This document shows positions 15,755-22,986 of a stretch of DNA of 31,723 nt, one piece after another. Position 1 is the first letter of the stretch. Every line of letters starts with the position of its first letter. The notes below the pieces were generated by a model. That model had not been told where the DNA came from. It did not search any database and worked only from the letters and a program-made list of their open reading frames with translations. The translations under genes were made by a program, and so were the position numbers. This stretch comes from Ilumatobacter sp. (GTDB taxonomy: Bacteria; Actinomycetota; Acidimicrobiia; Acidimicrobiales; Ilumatobacteraceae), in contig JABJAB010000109.1 in the NCBI GenBank assembly GCA_018666235.1, forward strand, positions 1-31,723. Direction: 5' to 3'.

Positions 15755-16660
15755 TCAGGGAAACACCCGGACCCAGTCGTTGGCCACGCTTACTTTGAGC
15801 CATCCCAGCCGATCTGCAACGTCCCTGATCGGTTCGCCGTCGGCAGTAGTTTCTGCAGAGCCTGCGTAGGAAAATTCGCGGTCCGCATCATCGTGATCGA
15901 TGAGAATCGCTAGTCCTGGCTGGGGCCCCGCAAGCGCGTATTCGAGCATCGCCTGATCGCCGGCGGTATTTCCGGCCGCCAAGATCGGTCGTCGTCCTAT
16001 GTGCATTTGAATATGCTCAACTTTCGCCTCCTTGTCGTTGAGTTTCCCGTGCGCCGATGACTTGCGCACGAGCGACGGTCGGCCCTGATCATCACGGATG
16101 AAGTCATATCCGATCAGGCTGCCAACAACGAGCTCAGAGGGAATGCCGTACAACGGCTCACTAATTACTCGAACAAACTCAGTCCCCCCACCTGTGACGA
16201 CGCCGACGGTGAATTCAAGAGCTCTGAGTTCCTCCAGAAGTTCCAGCATGGGCTGAAACACGAGGCCCTCGAGTCCGGTTCCCAAGGTGCGGTGCTTGTA
16301 ACTATTCTTAAAATCGAGCACTAACGCCGTGAACTGCTCCGGCGTAAGGCCATCCAAGAGAGATGTAAGTGATCCCAGGAGTCGCTCGAGCCCTATGTCA
16401 TCCATCGCCGCCGCATCGTGGGAGAGCAAAGCAGCAAACTCGGGCCGTTCTCGAAGCGTTGGATCAGACTCGACTTGTCGGGTCAGTATTCCGACAAAGA
16501 AGTCGAGTTGTATGTATGACGGACGTTCCGTCCAGAGAGTCCCGTCGTTGTCGAAGCAGGCAACACGTTCATCTACCGGGACTGATTTTAGGTCATCGAG
16601 ATAGGCGATAAGCCGCTCCCGCGTTTCCCCCGGACGCCAGGATGGGAGTCGATCTGTCAT
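15755..16660 (-). CDS. HAD-superfamily phosphatase-like hydrolase
   Basis: This 301-aa protein starts at the ATG at 16660, because AGGAGAG lies 5-6 bp upstream; an earlier in-frame start at 16684 lacks such a site. HAD motif I is CFDNDGTLW (about residues 34-42, nucleophile Asp followed by Asp+2). Motif II is VVTGGGTEF, where the usual Thr/Ser is present. A Lys-rich segment (SAHGKLNDKEAK) precedes motif III AAGNTAGDQAML. An all-alpha cap lies between motifs I and II (about 50-130). No signal peptide is evident, so it is probably a cytoplasmic phosphatase of unknown substrate, resembling the phosphoserine-phosphatase-like branch. By eye its codons are less GC-biased than those of the lig genes, which may reflect separate origin. 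Confidence 0.8.
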   Translation of the reverse strand: MTDRLPSWRPGETRERLIAYLDDLKSVPVDERVACFDNDGTLWTERPSYIQLDFFVGILTRQVESDPTLRERPEFAALLSHDAAAMDDIGLERLLGSLTSLLDGLTPEQFTALVLDFKNSYKHRTLGTGLEGLVFQPMLELLEELRALEFTVGVVTGGGTEFVRVISEPLYGIPSELVVGSLIGYDFIRDDQGRPSLVRKSSAHGKLNDKEAKVEHIQMHIGRRPILAAGNTAGDQAMLEYALAGPQPGLAILIDHDDADREFSYAGSAETTADGEPIRDVADRLGWLKVSVANDWVRVFP

Positions 16661-16684
16661 GTCACTCTCCTGTCTCGCAACCAA

Positions 16685-16850
16685 AGATAATGTGATGCTT
16701 AGGTGTAATGAGATACTACCCTTTCTAAATGCCGCTGTCGACCCCGACCCAGCCCTTTCGTCTGTACAGCATTTAAGAAGTATTCACTAATCGGCTTGAA
16801 GCGAGCTGAGCTCGCCTGCCCAAGGGTGGCGGGTGTGAGGCCGATTTTTT
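16685..16850 (+). ncRNA. Candidate structured small RNA ending in a U-tract terminator
   Basis: A -10-like GATAAT is at 16686-16691 on the plus strand. Downstream, TAAATGC + TGT (16726-16738, with a 3-nt bulge) pairs with ACAGCATTTA (16766-16775). Then AATCGGC (16789-16795) pairs with GCCGATT (16840-16846), which runs into six Ts (16845-16850). Inside this second stem is a perfect GCGAGCT-G-AGCTCGC hairpin (16801-16815). No plus-strand gene lies upstream to need this terminator, because the HAD gene runs the other way. A small RNA of about 150 nt is therefore one reading; a P450 leader attenuator is another. Confidence 0.35.
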
Positions 16851-16919
16851 GGGAAAGGCCAATGAGTGCAGAAGGATGACGGGCTTTCGGACGTTTTGTG
16901 CCTGATCGGTTGGAATGGG

Positions 16920-16940
16920 CACGCTGACTGATTCAGCGTG
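16920..16940. promoter_or_regulatory. Inverted repeat upstream of the P450 promoter
   Basis: CACGCTGA-CTGAT-TCAGCGTG has perfect 8-bp arms and a 5-nt centre. It lies 25 bp upstream of the probable -35 box of the P450 gene. There is no U-tract, and its position suits an activator or second repressor site better than a terminator. Confidence 0.45.
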
Positions 16941-16965
16941 AGCTGTAAGACGGGGCTCCTTGGAA

Positions 16966-16995
16966 TTGTGACCACTTTACGCCACTCGCTATTAT
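16966..16995 (+). promoter_or_regulatory. Probable promoter of the P450 operon
   Basis: TTGTGA (16966-16971), an 18-bp spacer and TATTAT (16990-16995) match sigma-70-type elements well. Transcription would begin near 17002, inside the palindrome at 16996-17012. Confidence 0.55.
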
Positions 16996-17012
16996 TTGGA
17001 ACGCCGTTCCAA
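16996..17012. promoter_or_regulatory. Perfect 17-bp operator-like palindrome over the P450 transcription start
   Basis: TTGGAACG-C-CGTTCCAA has 8-bp perfect arms around one central base. It abuts the -10 box, an ideal repressor position. It resembles TetR-family operators of lipid-catabolism regulators (AAC/GTT half-sites), though the spacing differs from the KstR site. No regulator gene is adjacent, so the repressor is probably encoded elsewhere. Confidence 0.65.
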
Positions 17013-17056
17013 TATGCGGGGACTTCGGGTAATGAGGTCAAGAAGGGGTAGTGACA

Positions 17057-18382
17057 ATGACTGACACCGACACCAGTACTGACACGGAGATCCCATGGCC
17101 ACCAGCGGGATTCCGTGGGCCCGAGCAAGAGCAGGCTGAAAAAGGCGCCGACGTTGCCCCGGCGGATGAGTTGGCCCTCGAAGAGATCAACCCGTTGAAC
17201 GCTCACCTGTTCGCAAACGATCGTTATCACCGCTACTTCGAACGACTGCGAAATGAAGACCCGGTCCACTTCAATGAGATCGAAACCGCAGGCAGGTACT
17301 GGTCAGTGACCAAGGGTGAAGATATAAAAGCGGCGGAGGCTGACTGGCAGACGTTTTCGTCGGCCAGCGGCATCACGTTGGGCGTCCCGACTGCGGAGCG
17401 TGGTGCCGTAGGGTCGGAGACATCGGCATTCATCGCAATGGATCCGCCTGAGCATCGCGCGCAGCGTCGGACGGTGACGCCAGCTGTGCAGCCGAAGAAT
17501 TTGATGAACCTCGAACCGCTTATTCGAGAGCGGACGGTGGAAGTGCTCGAGTCGCTCCCCGAGGGCGAAACGTTCGACTGGGTTGAGACGGTCTCCATTG
17601 AGTTAACGACGCGGATGTTGGCAACCTTGTTCGACTTTCCGTTCGAGGACCGCATGAAACTTGCCCGCTGGTCCGACATTGTCTTCGCAATTCCTGAGCC
17701 GGGGGGCGTCATTGAATCCCTCGAGCAACGCCAAGAAGAACTGATGGAATGTGTGCAGTACTTCTCGGGGTTGTGGGAAGAGCGCCGTGAAAGTCCAGGT
17801 GGTGATCTTGTCTCGATGCTCGTGCACGGAGAGGCGACGAAGGGCATGTCTGCTGTGGAGCACCTGGGCAATTTGCTTTTATTGATCGTCGGAGGCAACG
17901 ACACCACTCGGAACACGATGAGTGGCAGTGTCTATGGACTGAATACATTCCCAGAGCAATACGACAAGTTGGTCGCGAATCCAGATCTGATCCGCAACAT
18001 GGTCCAGGAGATCATCCGTTGGCAGACGCCGCTCTCCTATATGCGTCGGACCGCGACCCGTGACTGTGAGCTCGGTGGCAAGCAGATCAAGAAAGACGAT
18101 CAGCTCCTCATGTGGTATCTGTCGGCGAACCGCGACGCGACCGTGTTCGACAACGCCGACGCCGTCGACATCGAACGCGAGAATGCCGATCAGCATCTCT
18201 CATTCGGGTATGGCGTGCACCGTTGTATGGGCCTCCGGTTGGCAGAGATGCAGCTGCGGATCCTGTGGGAAGAAATCCTCGAACGCTTCGAACGGATCGA
18301 AGTGCAGGCCGAACCAGGCCGTACGCTCTCGTCGTTCGTCCACGGCTACACCAGCCTCCCGGTGACCGTCACCCGCAAGTAA
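17057..18382 (+). CDS. Cytochrome P450, CYP153-like alkane/fatty-acid hydroxylase
   Basis: The ATG at 17057 (441 aa) is chosen because AAGGGG stands 8 bp upstream; a GTG at 17051 is too close to it. The I-helix motif is LLIVGGNDTTRNTMSG, the K-helix carries EIIRW (ExxR) and the heme-binding loop is FGYGVHRCMG, with the Cys at about 390. CYP153-like stretches include AFIAMDPPEH, ETFDWVETVSIELTTRML, TLFDFPFEDR and IIRWQTPLSYMRRTA. CYP153 enzymes are soluble and hydroxylate terminal methyl groups of medium-chain alkanes and related compounds, using a ferredoxin and its reductase. Neither redox partner is encoded nearby. The enoyl-CoA hydratase homologue follows after 36 bp and is probably co-transcribed. 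Confidence 0.88.
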   Translation: MTDTDTSTDTEIPWPPAGFRGPEQEQAEKGADVAPADELALEEINPLNAHLFANDRYHRYFERLRNEDPVHFNEIETAGRYWSVTKGEDIKAAEADWQTFSSASGITLGVPTAERGAVGSETSAFIAMDPPEHRAQRRTVTPAVQPKNLMNLEPLIRERTVEVLESLPEGETFDWVETVSIELTTRMLATLFDFPFEDRMKLARWSDIVFAIPEPGGVIESLEQRQEELMECVQYFSGLWEERRESPGGDLVSMLVHGEATKGMSAVEHLGNLLLLIVGGNDTTRNTMSGSVYGLNTFPEQYDKLVANPDLIRNMVQEIIRWQTPLSYMRRTATRDCELGGKQIKKDDQLLMWYLSANRDATVFDNADAVDIERENADQHLSFGYGVHRCMGLRLAEMQLRILWEEILERFERIEVQAEPGRTLSSFVHGYTSLPVTVTRK

Positions 18383-18418
18383 GGGGACGGGCACGCGGCC
18401 CCACCCCTCGGAGTACCC

Positions 18419-19231
18419 ATGCCCGTCGACCTCGACCCCCGCCGCTTCACTCTTCTCGACATCGAGCACCGCGATGACGGCGTGTCGATTGTCGTGCTGA
18501 ACCGCCCAGAAAAGCGCAACGCACTCAACGTCGCCACCATCGACGAGCTCGTCGACTTCTTCGCTGCCGCCCCGCGTGCCGGAGTCAGGGCAGTCGTACT
18601 CGCCGGCGCCGGTGATCATTTCTGTGCGGGCCTTGACCTGATCGAACACCACGACGCGGACCGGAGTCCGGCGGACTTCATGCACGTGTGTCTGCGATGG
18701 CACGAGGCGTTCAACAAGATGGAGTACGGCGGCGTCCCGGTGATTGCGGCGTTGAGTGGTGCCGTCGTCGGTGGCGGCCTTGAGCTGGCGAGTTCGGCCC
18801 ACATCCGGGTGATGGACAACTCGACGTACTTCGCGCTCCCGGAGGGACAGCGTGGCCTGTTCACCGGTGGCGGCGCGACGATTCGGGTTGCCCAGCTGGT
18901 CGGCAAAGCACAAATGGTCGACATGATGTTGACCGGTCGCGTCCATCAGGGCCAGGCGGCCGTCGATCTCGGGTTGGCGCAGTACATCGAAACGGAACGG
19001 TCGAGTTTCGACAAAGCCCTCGAGATCGCACAGCAGGCGGCGGCGAATCTGCCGCTGACGAACTTTGCGATCTGCTCGGCCATTAGCCACATGCAGAACA
19101 TGTCGCCATTCGATGCGGCCTACGCCGAGTCAGTCGTGGCTGGGGTCGTCAATACGCAGCCCGACGCCCGCGCCCGCCTCGCAGCGTTTGCCGACAAGTC
19201 GGCTCCGCGCACGCGCCCCGACGCTCCGTAG
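18419..19231 (+). CDS. Enoyl-CoA hydratase/isomerase (crotonase) family protein
   Basis: This 270-aa crotonase-fold acyl-CoA enzyme has its ATG preceded by CGGAG 5 bp upstream. The CoA-binding/oxyanion segment is FCAGLDLIEHH (about 68-78), with a second oxyanion Gly in SGAVVGGGLELASSAH. Both catalytic glutamates of true hydratases seem present: the Glu of GGGLELA and the Glu of FALPEGQRGL. Hydration of an enoyl-CoA is therefore plausible. Its pairing with a CYP153-like P450 suggests degradation of an alkyl or fatty-acid side chain. It is followed after 10 bp by a methyltransferase gene. Exact substrate is not deducible. Confidence 0.85.
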   Translation: MPVDLDPRRFTLLDIEHRDDGVSIVVLNRPEKRNALNVATIDELVDFFAAAPRAGVRAVVLAGAGDHFCAGLDLIEHHDADRSPADFMHVCLRWHEAFNKMEYGGVPVIAALSGAVVGGGLELASSAHIRVMDNSTYFALPEGQRGLFTGGGATIRVAQLVGKAQMVDMMLTGRVHQGQAAVDLGLAQYIETERSSFDKALEIAQQAAANLPLTNFAICSAISHMQNMSPFDAAYAESVVAGVVNTQPDARARLAAFADKSAPRTRPDAP

Positions 19232-19241
19232 CCTTCGGCCC

Positions 19242-20261
19242 ATGGGCAATCGGGCGGCGCAGGCTGCGACAAAGGCCGCCAGATCGACGGTGGGATTCGC
19301 GGCTCGACGGATCGCTTCGAGCGAGTGGCTGATGAGCATCGTCTACGACCACATGAACGAGACCAACTTTGCTGGGCTCGCCGAGCACGAAGAGATGTTG
19401 AGTGACTCGGTTCGTGTCGACGCGTACCACCGCGGCATTGAGCGGAACGTACAGTCCGGCGACGTTGTTCTCGACCTCGGGACTGGCACCGGCTTGCTCG
19501 CGTTCATGGCGAGCAGAGCTGGAGCGAGCAAGGTCTACGCCGTTGAACACTCAGATTTCATTCAGGTCGCGCGCGAGATCGCACAACTCAACGGCTTCAC
19601 GAACATTGAGTTTGTGCAGGCCAACAGCCGTGAGTTCACGCCCCCCGAGCCGATCGATGTCGTGCTCCACGAACAGATGGGCGATGAGCTGTTCAACGAG
19701 AACATGCTGCAGAACGTGCTCGACCTGCGCGATCGGGTGCTGCGCCCCGGCGGGCGGATCTTGCCCGCCACCTTCCGACTCTTCGCTGAGCCAGTGACCA
19801 TCCATGACGCGATGAGGATCAGACGTTTCTGGAACATCGATCTTCCCGATGGCATCGATCTCAGCGCGACCGAGCACTCACCGATCGCCGGGCGATTCGA
19901 CACCGGCCGCAACGAACAGTTCTGGGCCCGGCCAGGATCGGTGGCTTCCACCGTTGGCGAGCCGCACCCCGTTCTCGAGTTCGATCTCCACACCCTTGAG
20001 TCGCTCGAGTCGCTGGCGACTGATCACCTCATCGAGCGCACTGCTTCCGCCGACGCGATCGTCGATGGCTGCTGTGTGTGGTTCGAGGCAGAGTTCGACG
20101 ATGCCACGACGCTGTCGACGAGCCCGCTGGCACCGCTCACCAGCTGGGGCAACCGAATCTTTCGACTCGACCAACCGATCGGTCAAGGCGAGCAACTCCG
20201 ACTGAACCTTCGGATGGGCCAGCTCTTCGAGCCGTCAACCTGGCACGTCGATCTGCTCTAA
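19242..20261 (+). CDS. Bacterial homologue of protein arginine methyltransferases (SAM-dependent)
   Basis: The protein is 339 aa from the ATG at 19242; a later ATG at 19332 is possible. The PRMT-type N-terminal part reads YDHMNETNFAGLAEHEEMLSD and is followed by the SAM motif I VVLDLGTGTGLLAFMA (about 75-90) and post-I AVEHS. The double-Glu loop is VLHEQMGDELFNENML: the two glutamates (144 and 153) have the same 9-residue spacing that clamps the substrate arginine in PRMT1. The THW-loop equivalent reads TSPLAPLTSWGNRIF, with Ser instead of His. A beta-barrel-like C-terminal half follows, as in PRMTs. The substrate is unknown. The stop overlaps that of the convergent LacI gene. Confidence 0.8.
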   Translation: MGNRAAQAATKAARSTVGFAARRIASSEWLMSIVYDHMNETNFAGLAEHEEMLSDSVRVDAYHRGIERNVQSGDVVLDLGTGTGLLAFMASRAGASKVYAVEHSDFIQVAREIAQLNGFTNIEFVQANSREFTPPEPIDVVLHEQMGDELFNENMLQNVLDLRDRVLRPGGRILPATFRLFAEPVTIHDAMRIRRFWNIDLPDGIDLSATEHSPIAGRFDTGRNEQFWARPGSVASTVGEPHPVLEFDLHTLESLESLATDHLIERTASADAIVDGCCVWFEAEFDDATTLSTSPLAPLTSWGNRIFRLDQPIGQGEQLRLNLRMGQLFEPSTWHVDLL

Positions 20262-21337
20262 TCGTCACGCGCGAGCGGCGGTGCCGTCGATGCGCGGACG
20301 ACCAGCTCAATCGGAAGGATGGTGCGGCGTGGTGGACCACCGTTGATCTGCTCGAGGAGCAGTTCTGCCGCGGCTCGACCCTTGTCGACGAGCGGTTGGC
20401 GGATCGTTGTCAGTGGTGGGTCCCAGGTGCGCGCCCGGGGCACGTCGTCGAAGCCGACCAGTGAGAGGTCGTCGGGGATGTGCCGCCCGACCAGTTGCCC
20501 GGCCTGACTGGCCCCGATCGCGATCTGGTCGCTGAAGCACAGCAGTCCCGTCACCGTTGGGTGTGCCTCGATCAGATGGACGGCGGCACGCCTGGCCGAG
20601 TCCGGATCGTTGCCGCCCGCTTCCCAGAGCACCAGGTCGGCTGCGTCGAGGCCAGCGTCGACCATTGCGGACCGGTAGCCGGCGATTCGTTCGCGGGCGA
20701 TCCTCATCGTTGCTGCTTGTTCGCGATCGGCTCCGACGTGTCCGCTCCTCACTTCGGAGGTGAGTCGACCGAGCAGGACCGCCATGTGCGTGTGGCCGAG
20801 GTCGATCAGGTGTTGGGCTGCCAACCGAGCGCCGGCGCGGTCGTCGATGCCGACGAACGAGGTGCGGTCGCCTAAGTCGGGTTCGTCGACCACTACGACT
20901 GGTCGATTTCGGCTCAGGACCGACTCGAGCGCGGGATCGCCGTCGGCGACCGAAAAGACGATGTGACCGTCGACTGCCGCCGAGCCAACCGCGGTGTCGC
21001 CGAGCGCGACGCCGGGGGGAGAGGGCAAAAGGGTCAGTCCGGTGCCTGACAGGGCGCTGGTCTCAGCGACGCCCTGCATGAAGCTGGTGGTGTCCGGGTC
21101 GGTGAACACGAATCGCAGGTCCTCGGTGAAGAGCAGTCCAATGGCTCCCATGTGCCCGCTCCGAAGCATTCGGGCAGCGGCGTCGGGGCCTCGATAACCG
21201 AGTTCGGCGGCGGCTTGCAGGATCTGCTCGCGCAGTGCAGCGCCGAGTTCGTGAGGGCGGTTGTATGCGTTGGAGACGGTGGTGCGCGACACGCCGACGC
21301 GGTCGGCAACGGTCTGCAAGGTCACGCGGTTCGACAT
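20258..21337 (-). CDS. LacI-family transcriptional regulator
   Basis: This 359-aa protein starts at the ATG at 21337, the family-typical position (SNRVTLQTVADRVGVSRTTVSNAYNRP); the frame is open much further upstream, but that translation is not conserved-looking. The N-terminal helix-turn-helix and hinge (residues 4-60) are followed by a periplasmic-binding-protein-like effector domain with the motifs GIDDRAGARLAAQHLIDLGH and LLCFSDQIAIGASQ. The C-terminal SLVGFDDVPRARTWDPPLTTIRQP is diagnostic of the family. It lies 13 bp after the 110-aa gene at 21351-21683 and is probably co-transcribed with it. The large inverted repeat at 21709-21740 is a candidate autoregulatory site. Confidence 0.92.
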   Translation of the reverse strand: MSNRVTLQTVADRVGVSRTTVSNAYNRPHELGAALREQILQAAAELGYRGPDAAARMLRSGHMGAIGLLFTEDLRFVFTDPDTTSFMQGVAETSALSGTGLTLLPSPPGVALGDTAVGSAAVDGHIVFSVADGDPALESVLSRNRPVVVVDEPDLGDRTSFVGIDDRAGARLAAQHLIDLGHTHMAVLLGRLTSEVRSGHVGADREQAATMRIARERIAGYRSAMVDAGLDAADLVLWEAGGNDPDSARRAAVHLIEAHPTVTGLLCFSDQIAIGASQAGQLVGRHIPDDLSLVGFDDVPRARTWDPPLTTIRQPLVDKGRAAAELLLEQINGGPPRRTILPIELVVRASTAPPLARDD

Positions 21338-21350
21338 GTCGAACCTGCCC

Positions 21351-21683
21351 TTAGGCGGCGAGGCGAACCTCGTCGGCGACGACCGACGCGAATCGAGTGG
21401 CAGCCCACAGCTTTGACGTTCCGGTGTCTGGTTCCGACCAGGGGACGCTGATTTCGAGCGTTGAGAACCGGTCGGTTCCGCTGACACGGACTTCGGCGCC
21501 GTTGAGGGAGGTGAGGCCCTGGTTGACGCGCAGGCCGGAGTCGATGGCCGAGGTGTGGGTCTCGTTGCGGCCGTCGGCGACCAGTTCGGTTGCTGCATCG
21601 AGTCCGGTGACCACCGCGCGAGCGAGGTTGGCCTCGATGTCGGCGGGGAGTGAATCGACGAAGTGGGTAAAGAGAAGTTTCAT
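21351..21683 (-). CDS. Conserved-looking small protein of unknown function, paired with LacI
   Basis: This 110-aa protein has an ATG at 21683 preceded by AGGAG about 8-9 bp upstream. I do not recognise a family. It begins MKLLFTHFVDSLPADIEANL, has an amphipathic-looking alpha/beta pattern, no cysteine, no membrane segment and no signal peptide, and ends in an alanine-rich tail (ASVVADEVRLAA). Its position directly before the LacI gene, behind a strong palindrome, suggests a regulated two-gene unit. Good initiation signals and tight spacing argue that it is real. Confidence 0.65.
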   Translation of the reverse strand: MKLLFTHFVDSLPADIEANLARAVVTGLDAATELVADGRNETHTSAIDSGLRVNQGLTSLNGAEVRVSGTDRFSTLEISVPWSEPDTGTSKLWAATRFASVVADEVRLAA

Positions 21684-21708
21684 GATGGGGGGCTCCTGTG
21701 CAAGATCT

Positions 21709-21740
21709 ACTGTATCGATCAAGTTCTGAATCGATACAGT
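21709..21740. promoter_or_regulatory. Long inverted repeat before the small gene-LacI unit
   Basis: ACTGTATCGAT (21709-21719) and ATCGATACAGT (21730-21740) are perfect 11-bp arms with a 10-bp spacer, so arm centres are 21 bp (two helical turns) apart. It lies 26-57 bp upstream of the ATG at 21683. It may be an operator for one dimer across two turns or for two cooperating dimers; it lacks the central CG of a canonical LacI site. Confidence 0.7.
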
Positions 21741-21804
21741 ACCGCCGCACGTCGGGATCTTCCACCATGAACGTTGTCACGTCGGGCTGCGGCGAAACCG
21801 CTGC

Positions 21805-22842
21805 TCAGGCAATCCAGGCTTTGACCGCGGACAGGTCGTCGAGGGCGTTGGCCCCGGTCGCGTTGACCGTGAGATGGGTGACTCCGACCTGCTTGTACAC
21901 ACCGAGGCGTTCCTTGACGTGGGCCTCGGTGCCGATGAGGTTCGCGGTATCGACATACTCATCCGGCACCGCCGCCATCGCCTCGGCGCGTTGGCCGCCG
22001 AGGAACAGATCCTGGATCTTTTCTGCCTCCTCTTCCCATCCGTATCGGCGGAAGAGGTCGTTGTAGTAGTTCTTCGACTTGGCACCCATACCACCGACGT
22101 AGAAGCCGACGTGACCACGCGCGCCCTCGCGGGCATCGGCGACGTCGGCGCCCTCGCCAATGGCGAGTTGGGCGTCGCCAAAGATGCTGAGTGGGCCGAG
22201 GTCGGCTGAACGTTTGGCATTGCCGGCTGCGAGCGCTTCGCCCCACACCCGGTCGAAACGGTCGGGGACGAAGTGAATGGGCTGCCAGCCGTCGGCGATC
22301 TCCGCGGTCATCTCGACATTGCTCGGGCCAATCGACGCAATGACGATCGGGATATCTGGGCGTGCGATCCGGTTCATGAACTTCAGTGGTTTACCGAGAC
22401 CGGTTCCCTGGTCCGCCGGCAGCGGGAGGGACACCGCCTTGCCATCGTGGGTGACCTTGTCCCCGGACCAGACCTTGCGACAGATGTCGACAGTGTCGCG
22501 AGTTCGCCCGAGCGGGCGCTTGAACGGAACGCCATGCCAGCCCTCGACGACCTGTGCGCCGGAGGTGCCGATCCCGAGGGTGAACCGGCCGCCGGAGAGC
22601 GCGTCGATGGTTGCCGCCGACTGGGCGATGAGCGCAGGCGAGCGGGAGTAGACATTGACAATGCCGGTCATCAACTCGATGTGGTCGGTCTTTGCCGCGA
22701 TGTAGCCGAGCACGGACACCTGGTCGAAGCCGTAGATCTCGGGAATGAGCACCATGTCGACGCCAGCGGCCTCGAGGTCTTGGATCTTGGAGGTGAAGCG
22801 CTCGACGTTGCCGTCGAACATCAATGCGGTGGAGAGCTTCAT
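21805..22842 (-). CDS. LLM-class flavin/F420-dependent oxidoreductase
   Basis: This 345-aa luciferase-like TIM-barrel protein is recognised by the segments MKLSTALMFDGNVERF, AAKTDHIELMTGIVNVYSRSP, IDALSGGRFTLGIGTSG and PIVIASIGPSNVEMTAEIADGW. GIGTSGAQVVEGWHG matches the actinobacterial branch that uses coenzyme F420 rather than FMN; the cofactor remains an inference. It is cytoplasmic, with substrate unknown. The ATG at 22842 has a suitable AAGGAA 5 bp upstream. The 144-bp leader between the SDR stop and this start contains a 4 x 11-bp tandem repeat. Confidence 0.87.
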   Translation of the reverse strand: MKLSTALMFDGNVERFTSKIQDLEAAGVDMVLIPEIYGFDQVSVLGYIAAKTDHIELMTGIVNVYSRSPALIAQSAATIDALSGGRFTLGIGTSGAQVVEGWHGVPFKRPLGRTRDTVDICRKVWSGDKVTHDGKAVSLPLPADQGTGLGKPLKFMNRIARPDIPIVIASIGPSNVEMTAEIADGWQPIHFVPDRFDRVWGEALAAGNAKRSADLGPLSIFGDAQLAIGEGADVADAREGARGHVGFYVGGMGAKSKNYYNDLFRRYGWEEEAEKIQDLFLGGQRAEAMAAVPDEYVDTANLIGTEAHVKERLGVYKQVGVTHLTVNATGANALDDLSAVKAWIA

Positions 22843-22860
22843 GGTCGTTCCTTGCTTGCT

Positions 22861-22904
22861 TGTGGCTTGATTGTGGCTTGATTGTGGCTTGATTGTGGCT
22901 TGCT
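22861..22904. repeat. Tandem repeat, four copies of an 11-bp unit
   Basis: The plus-strand unit TGTGGCTTGAT occurs three times exactly (22861-22871, 22872-22882, 22883-22893) and once with one change (22894-22904). Flanking TTGCTTGCT and TGCTGCTTGT look like decayed copies. It ends 19 bp before the LLM oxidoreductase start codon, in its leader or promoter. Confidence 0.95.
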
Positions 22905-22986
22905 TGCTGCTTGTTGAACAGTCAGATTGGTGCGGCTGTCCTGCCCTCGACGAACCGGAGGCGTCTGCGGGCCACCGGCACCTTGG

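Noticed and set aside
16787..17269. 160-codon open frame on the minus strand across the P450 promoter
   Set aside because: It overlaps the P450 coding start and the promoter/operator region; composition is not protein-like.
22861..22904. CRISPR-like array
   Set aside because: Units are 11 bp and directly adjacent without spacers; it is a simple tandem repeat.
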